Assembly (NCBI GenBank): GCA_018400675.1
Contig: JAGYMG010000039.1
Coordinates: forward strand, 1 to 5,476
DNA length: 5,476 bases
Direction of reading: 5' to 3'
Source of the DNA: a bacterium
GTDB lineage: Bacteria > Patescibacteriota > Minisyncoccia > Minisyncoccales > CG1-02-41-26
Numbering within the stretch: the stretch's first letter is position 1; the number at the start of each line of letters is the position of its first letter. Made by a program: the position numbers and the translations under genes. This document shows positions 4,676 to 5,476 of this stretch, in pieces. The notes beneath the pieces are model-generated. The model saw nothing but the letters and a program-made list of their open reading frames with translations, did no database searches and was not told the origin of the DNA.

Positions 4676-5476
4676 AATCTCAAAGAGAAGCTGATAAAAA
4701 AATTTGGAGATAAAAAAATTTTGATCTTGGGTTTTGGTAAGGAAGGCCAAGATAACTATCTGAGCCTAAGAAAATTATTTCCTAAAAGAAGAATAGCTAT
4801 AGCCGATACACTAGCATTGCAATCTTTAACAGAAGAAGCTAAGCGGTTGATTCAAGCAGATAATAATCTTGAGCTCCATTTAGGCAAAGATTACCTCAAA
4901 AGACTTAAAAACTATCAGGTTATAATAAAAACACCTGGAATCAATCAACGGCTTATTAATCCTTATCTTAAAAAGGATGCTATCCTTACCTCCCAGACAA
5001 AAATATTCTTTGATTATTGCCCGGGAAAAATAATTGGGGTAACCGGTACCAAAGGGAAGGGGACTACTGCTGCCTTGATACATCAAATCCTTAAAGCAGC
5101 GAGTCGATCATCCCATCTCATCGGCAATATCGGTAAGCCTGTTTTTTCTTTACTCCTCAAGGCAAAAGAAGAAGATATTTTTGTCTATGAACTCTCTTCC
5201 CATCAATTAGAAAATCTAAAAAAATCCCCAGCCATTGGTATTTTCCTTAATATCTATCCAGACCATTTAGATTATTATAAGAATTTTAAAGAATATTTTT
5301 CAGCTAAGAAAAGTATAACAAGTTATCAAAAAAGCAATAATTATTTTATATATAACAGGGAGCAAAAAATAATTAGGGATCTGGCACAAAAAACAAAAGC
5401 CCAAACAATTCCTTTTGGTCTTAAAGATAAAGAAAAAATATACAGAGAGGCAATTCGTAACACTGGAGATGTTTAT
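4673..5476 (+). CDS. murD: UDP-N-acetylmuramoyl-L-alanine:D-glutamate ligase (MurD), 3'-truncated by window edge
   Basis: Cytosolic Mur ligase that uses ATP to add D-glutamate to UDP-MurNAc-L-Ala. The frame stays open to the last base, giving 268 residues against about 430-460 in the family, so the N-terminal domain and most of the central ATPase domain are present and the C-terminal domain is missing. The N-terminal Rossmann-like domain starts with KILILGFGKEG (15-25) and includes KTPGI (86-90), matching the usual SPGI/SPGV. The P-loop is VTGTKGKGTT (123-132). GNIGKP (151-156) matches the MurD GNIG motif. ELSSHQL (173-179) matches ELSSFQL. NIYPDHLD (193-200) matches NxxPDHLD. SAKKSI (210-215) holds the likely carbamylated Lys. 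Odd: Gly130 takes the usual Thr/Ser place after the P-loop Lys, and His178 replaces Phe. It follows mraY by 2 nt. GKGTT and ELSSxQL favour MurD over MurC, MurE or MurF. Confidence 0.94.
   Translation, partial: MNLKEKLIKKFGDKKILILGFGKEGQDNYLSLRKLFPKRRIAIADTLALQSLTEEAKRLIQADNNLELHLGKDYLKRLKNYQVIIKTPGINQRLINPYLKKDAILTSQTKIFFDYCPGKIIGVTGTKGKGTTAALIHQILKAASRSSHLIGNIGKPVFSLLLKAKEEDIFVYELSSHQLENLKKSPAIGIFLNIYPDHLDYYKNFKEYFSAKKSITSYQKSNNYFIYNREQKIIRDLAQKTKAQTIPFGLKDKEKIYREAIRNTGDVY

Noticed and set aside
4880..5086. Minus-strand open frame of 68 codons within the murD region
   Set aside because: The + strand frame from 4673 to the end carries clear MurD motifs through this stretch, so the antisense frame is a shadow.
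1..5476. CRISPR array, insertion sequence, tRNA/rRNA gene or riboswitch
   Set aside because: No regularly spaced repeats, terminal inverted repeats, cloverleaf-like segment or long non-coding stretch was seen; the longest gene-free gap is 27 nt.
1..5476. Alternative genetic code with UGA as Gly, as in some candidate phyla
   Set aside because: All genes read through with the standard code without in-frame TGA in conserved regions, and the four visible stops are TAA, so nothing here calls for recoding.

Overview
The window is a compact, single-direction block of five genes on the + strand: the 3' part of a tyrosyl-tRNA synthetase gene (tyrS), a complete aspartyl-tRNA synthetase gene (aspS), a complete D,D-carboxypeptidase gene (penicillin-binding, peptidase S11 / PBP5 family), a complete mraY, and the 5' part of murD. 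Only about 70 of the 5476 bases are non-coding. Gene junctions are +27, -17, +27 and +2 nt, all four visible stops are TAA, and no terminator or convincing internal promoter is seen. The simplest reading is one transcription unit that runs beyond both ends.

Organism: AT-rich bacterial DNA (about 40% GC by eye), standard genetic code, no Shine-Dalgarno sequence before any of the four visible starts, and bacterial enzymes that are all recognisable but divergent at signature positions. AspRS lacks the whole GAD insertion domain, MraY has Glu at a catalytic Asp and a WecA/TagO-like core motif, and MurD has GKG in its P-loop. Together these suggest an uncultivated, reduced-genome lineage, most likely of the Candidate Phyla Radiation (Patescibacteria). 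This is inference; nothing in the window proves the taxon.

Layout: 2-1159 and 1187-2602 are translation genes (Tyr-tRNA and Asp-tRNA charging). From 2586 onward the genes concern peptidoglycan. The D,D-carboxypeptidase (2586-3584) would trim the terminal D-Ala of the stem peptide outside the membrane. MraY (3612-4670) makes lipid I at the membrane. MurD (4673 to the end) adds D-Glu to UDP-MurNAc-L-Ala in the cytosol. The mraY-murD pair is the conserved core of the division/cell-wall (dcw) cluster, so the block looks like the start of a dcw cluster with two synthetases and a carboxypeptidase attached upstream, where murE/murF would usually stand.

No RNA gene, mobile element, CRISPR array or long repeat was seen. 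I see no new multi-gene system. The points worth a second look are the active-site and domain departures in otherwise essential enzymes.
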